Source: Companilactobacillus kedongensis (GTDB taxonomy: Bacteria; Bacillota; Bacilli; Lactobacillales; Lactobacillaceae). Taken from it: DNA of 37,534 bases. Below are positions 35,017 through 37,534 of the stretch, piece after piece. Each line of letters opens with the position of its first letter. The stretch's first letter is position 1. Below the pieces are notes generated by a model. It saw only the letters and a program-made list of their open reading frames with translations. It had not been told where the DNA came from and ran no database searches. The stretch covers positions 1-37,534 of the forward strand of contig NZ_RHOR01000020.1 in NCBI RefSeq assembly GCF_003946625.1, given 5' to 3'. Both the position numbers and the translations under genes were made by a program.

Positions 35017-35711
35017 TATTTCTCCTCCATTTCATTGACAACCTCTGGTAATTGCCAATTGATTACCCTTACATTATAGTGTAAAAGCGCTTCATTTGCT
35101 TTAGAAAATGGACGAGAACCAAAAAAACCGTAATTTGCGGAGAAAGGACTAGGGTGTGTTGAGGAGATAATTGTATTCTTTTCTTGGTCGATCAAAGGGA
35201 TTTTACTCTTTGCAGAATTGCCCCAAAGTATGAAGACAACTCCGCCACGTTCTGACAATGCATGAATAGCAAAGTCAGTTAATTGTTCCCAGCCCTTGTT
35301 CTTGTGAGAATTGGCCTGACCGCGTCTAACGGTCAAAACAGAGTTCAACAATAAAACTCCCTGCTCTGCCCAAGATTTCAAATATCCATGATTAACCGGT
35401 TTAAACCCTAGATCACTATCAAGTTCTTTATAAATATTACGTAATGATGGTGGAATAGTAACTCCAGGGGCCACCGCAAAACTGCAACCAATAGCCTGAT
35501 TAGGCTCATGGTATGGGTCTTGTCCTAAGATGACTACCTTCGTATCAGAAAATGAAGTCCACTTAAACGCCTGATAAATGTTATTCATATTAGGATAAAT
35601 CGTTTGTGTGTTATACTCGTTTTTCAAAAAGTCATGTAGTTCATGATAATATGGTTTTTCAAATTCGCCTTCTAAGACGTCTTGCCAATCATTATTAATA
35701 AAATTTCTCAA
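35016..35711 (-). CDS. ung: Uracil-DNA glycosylase
   Basis: Removes uracil from DNA, the first step of base excision repair. 231 aa. Water-activating motif [14 protein letters not shown] and the DNA-intercalating HPSPFSA loop are present, along with [11 protein letters not shown] and FILWGNSAK. The start codon is TTG at 35711, preceded by CGGGTG. First gene of ung-pta-tsaE-GNAT; ung-pta-tsaE linkage is seen in lactobacilli (from memory). It is divergent from the HAD phosphatase gene. Confidence 0.96.
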   Translation of the reverse strand: MRNFINNDWQDVLEGEFEKPYYHELHDFLKNEYNTQTIYPNMNNIYQAFKWTSFSDTKVVILGQDPYHEPNQAIGCSFAVAPGVTIPPSLRNIYKELDSDLGFKPVNHGYLKSWAEQGVLLLNSVLTVRRGQANSHKNKGWEQLTDFAIHALSERGGVVFILWGNSAKSKIPLIDQEKNTIISSTHPSPFSANYGFFGSRPFSKANEALLHYNVRVINWQLPEVVNEMEEK

Positions 35712-35792
35712 CTTTGCACCCGCTATCTAAATAATATATTTTTACAAAATATGGTAATATGCACATAGCACAATAATTTTGGAGGGAATCAT

Positions 35793-36668
35793 ATGATTAA
35801 ACTAATTGCATCGGATATGGACGGAACTTTGCTAAATGACAAGATGGAAGTTTCCGATCGTAATCTTCAAGCCATAAAAGATGCACAAGAAAGCGGCATC
35901 GAATTTCTCATTGCTACCGGTAGAGGAATCGGTGAAGCTAAGCCCTTTCTAAGAGGAAAGGTTACTCCAGGTTACATCACATTAAATGGTGCTGAAGTAT
36001 TCGATAACAAAGAAAATTTAGTTTCTAGTAACCCCATATCCATTGATTCTAAAATCAAGATCGTAAATATTCTACGCACTCATAACATCTACTTTGAATT
36101 GATCACCAACAAAGGTATCTTTTCCGAAAATCTCGACCTCCGTATATCTAGTTTAGCCGACTTACTGTTAAAATTAAATCCCGGAACTACCAGAGAAGAT
36201 GCTTTAAAACAAACTAAAGAAAAAGTCAAAGGTGTACCAATGACTTACGTTGACAGTTTTGAAGACATTTTGGCAGACTCAAGTTACGAGATCATGAAGA
36301 TGATTGCCTACGATCCCGGCGAAGCAAAAGTTCTGGGACCTGTAATGGACAAGATTAACAACCTTTCTGATGTCGTCGTTACCTCATCAGCCCCTAATGA
36401 TATCGAAATCAATAGTGTCGATGCTCAAAAGGGAATGGCACTTTTAGAATATGCTGAAAAAAGAGGCATTAAACAGTCAGAAACAATGGCAATCGGTGAT
36501 AATTTGAATGATGCTTCAATGATCAAATCCGCTGGAATCGGAGTAGCCATGAAAAACGCCATACCAACTATCACTGATATGGCTGATGAATATACAGATA
36601 CAAATGTCAATGATGGAGTAGCGCAAGCAATTGAAAAAGTAATTGCTGATAACAAAAAAAATATATAG
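35793..36668 (+). CDS. Cof-type HAD-superfamily phosphatase
   Basis: 291 aa, subclass IIB HAD hydrolase. Motif I SDMDGTLL has the nucleophile and acid Asp residues, and motif II is the Thr of LIATGRG. The type IIB cap domain spans about residues 85-190. The Lys of AQKGMAL is motif III and GDNLNDASMI is motif IV. Members remove phosphate from sugar phosphates or flavin precursors; the substrate is not predictable. GGAGG 7 nt before ATG. It is followed after 10 bp by a small unknown gene, likely co-transcribed. Confidence 0.94.
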   Translation: MIKLIASDMDGTLLNDKMEVSDRNLQAIKDAQESGIEFLIATGRGIGEAKPFLRGKVTPGYITLNGAEVFDNKENLVSSNPISIDSKIKIVNILRTHNIYFELITNKGIFSENLDLRISSLADLLLKLNPGTTREDALKQTKEKVKGVPMTYVDSFEDILADSSYEIMKMIAYDPGEAKVLGPVMDKINNLSDVVVTSSAPNDIEINSVDAQKGMALLEYAEKRGIKQSETMAIGDNLNDASMIKSAGIGVAMKNAIPTITDMADEYTDTNVNDGVAQAIEKVIADNKKNI

Positions 36669-36678
36669 GACAAATCTA

Positions 36679-37242
36679 ATGAATTTATTTATTCGCAAAG
36701 CAGATTTAGTTGACGGCAACGTCTTAGTAATTGCAAATCAGAATAAAGAGACTATCTTTATTGCTTCGCGCGATAAAGATAATCCCCTATTGATCCAACT
36801 GTTCAATCGTTTGAATACCAAGATCGGTGAGATAAAATTAAAAAACAACTTCTTAAAAATTTATGGAATTGAAATTAATGGTGAAGAAGTTGCTACTATT
36901 AATGCGGTCCCCGTGATTGATATGAAATACGTTCACATTGGAAAAATCAATTGGAACATCACCGGCAACATAATAATGTCAAACTACCACATAACTAAAG
37001 GAAACAAAGAAATAATGCAAGTTCAACCAACAATATTAAGTTTAGGACACCCTGGATTAGAGTTGGATATTAACGAGATCGATCACGCACCAGTCTGCAC
37101 ATTGATTGCTATATTCTTAGATAAATATGTCAGGATACCTAATTTTAAACCTGACAAAACACTAAATTTAGGGTTTAAATCAAAAGTTAACTTCAATAAT
37201 TTTAAAAAGTTAGAGTTTAGATGTAAAAATGGTAAATTTTAA
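36679..37242 (+). CDS. Unknown protein, possibly tubby/LURP1-like fold
   Basis: 187 aa without signal peptide or membrane segment. The sequence is beta-rich, with a motif order (conversion of a default N-terminal strand, NKETIFIASR, KLKNNFLKIYG, then a late hydrophobic helix CTLIAIFLDKYV) that recalls LURP-one/tubby C-terminal-like proteins. This is tentative and I do not assign a function. A longer open frame starts at 36643 inside the HAD gene. The ATG at 36679, with AGGA upstream, follows the HAD stop by 10 bp and is preferred. No terminator of its own is visible; structured element D lies 20 bp downstream. Confidence 0.7.
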   Translation: MNLFIRKADLVDGNVLVIANQNKETIFIASRDKDNPLLIQLFNRLNTKIGEIKLKNNFLKIYGIEINGEEVATINAVPVIDMKYVHIGKINWNITGNIIMSNYHITKGNKEIMQVQPTILSLGHPGLELDINEIDHAPVCTLIAIFLDKYVRIPNFKPDKTLNLGFKSKVNFNNFKKLEFRCKNGKF

Positions 37243-37261
37243 GTTTAGTTTATTCGTACCT

Positions 37262-37290
37262 GTCTCCAGAAATGGGAATATTCACCTGCT
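37262..37290 (-). ncRNA. Structured element copy D, 3' fragment interrupted by a group II intron
   Basis: Read on minus: AGCAGG, 17 nt, GGAGAC. Copies B and C show the same order with exactly 17 nt between GCAGG and GGAG(A/G)C. The 17-nt arm differs in sequence, as expected for the covarying P1 stem. The rest of the copy should be on the far side of the intron, outside the window. Confidence 0.6.
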
Positions 37291-37291
37291 A

Positions 37292-37534
37292 ATCGAGTAG
37301 GAGGTAAATTAATTACCGACCTCTCACACCACCGTACGTACGGTTCCGTATACGGCGGTTCATTAATTTAAGCATTCTTAATAGTCTGGAGTTTCTTGGA
37401 CATATTCATTAGTCCTAGAGACTCCAGCTTTTTATTTTTCAAAGCAATCATAAGTATCTTGCCATGCGCAGTGCGCCAATATCCCTTACGGGTATTGGCA
37501 CACATGAATGCCTGGCTCTTATTTATTCCTAGTT
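37292..37534 (-). mobile_element. Group II intron, 3' end (continues beyond the window)
   Basis: After the intron-encoded protein's stop, a domain V hairpin (37328-37359) shows a CGC catalytic triad position and the typical TACGTACGGT 3' strand. Domain VI (37293-37326) follows, with a bulged A seven bases before the intron end CTACTCGAT. The 3' splice site is at about 37292. This is a ribozyme retroelement that splices from RNA and inserts by target-primed reverse transcription. Confidence 0.85.
37368..37534 (-). CDS. ltrA: Group II intron reverse transcriptase/maturase, C-terminus only
   Basis: Partial: 54 codons and a stop, with the N-terminus beyond the window edge. The translated tail reads SQAFMCANTRKGYWRTAHGK, then ILMIALKNKKLESLGL. 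The NTRKGYWRT box and the following helix are typical of the extreme C-terminus of group II intron-encoded reverse transcriptases. It assists splicing and mobility of its host intron. The stop precedes domain V by nine bases, as expected for an open reading frame in domain IV. Confidence 0.88.
   Translation of the reverse strand, partial: LGINKSQAFMCANTRKGYWRTAHGKILMIALKNKKLESLGLMNMSKKLQTIKNA

Noticed and set aside
1-37534. CRISPR arrays, tRNA or rRNA genes, complete insertion sequences
   Set aside because: No regularly spaced identical repeats, no cloverleaf with GTTC-type T arm, no rRNA-like sequence and no transposase gene were seen on reading; a tRNAscan or CRISPR search was not possible here.

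Overview
This 37.5 kb window is a low-GC Firmicutes chromosome segment. It most resembles the Lactobacillaceae, possibly the Companilactobacillus group. That guess rests on gene content (oleate hydratase, acetate kinase behind a comG operon, cdaA-cdaR-glmM, a Thr/Ser-rich sortase-anchored protein) and is inference. Most genes are on the minus strand. Many ribosome binding sites are strong, and several starts are TTG or GTG.

Layout. 1-972: 3' part of a zinc alcohol dehydrogenase. 1031-3191: alanine dehydrogenase and threonine dehydratase in one minus-strand unit. 3192-3800: intergenic, with a terminator and structured repeat copy A. 3801-6061: two coupled unknown membrane proteins. 6143-7819: oleate hydratase. 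7982-13783: competence pseudopilus operon comGA-GG, then a YtxK-like methyltransferase and ackA. 13850-16169: two degenerate sirtuins of the SirTM type, divergent from an Rrf2-type regulator. 16269-20282: YebC and a large BspA-repeat surface protein. 20493-22605: VanZ and an amino acid permease. 22675-28592: cdaA, cdaR, glmM and glmS, which link c-di-AMP signalling to UDP-GlcNAc precursor supply. The 823-bp glmM-glmS gap holds structured repeat copies B and C. 28658-31702: Na+/H+ antiporter and murB. 31816-33109: two exonucleases. 33106-35711: ung-pta-tsaE-GNAT. 35793-37242: HAD phosphatase and an unknown protein. 37292-37534: 3' end of a group II intron on the minus strand, including the C-terminus of its reverse transcriptase.

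The most interesting signal is a dispersed element of about 170-180 nt, present in three full copies (3608-3789 plus, 25088-25262 plus, 24772-24942 minus). Its stems differ in sequence but keep pairing by compensatory changes, while internal loops and mismatches are conserved. This argues for a structured RNA rather than a simple DNA repeat. The group II intron at the right edge appears to have inserted into a fourth copy: its 3' exon (37262-37290) matches the element's 3' end in both sequence and spacing. Other points of note are the SirTM-like pair with eroded zinc sites and a 14-bp inverted repeat around the divergent Rrf2/sirtuin promoters.
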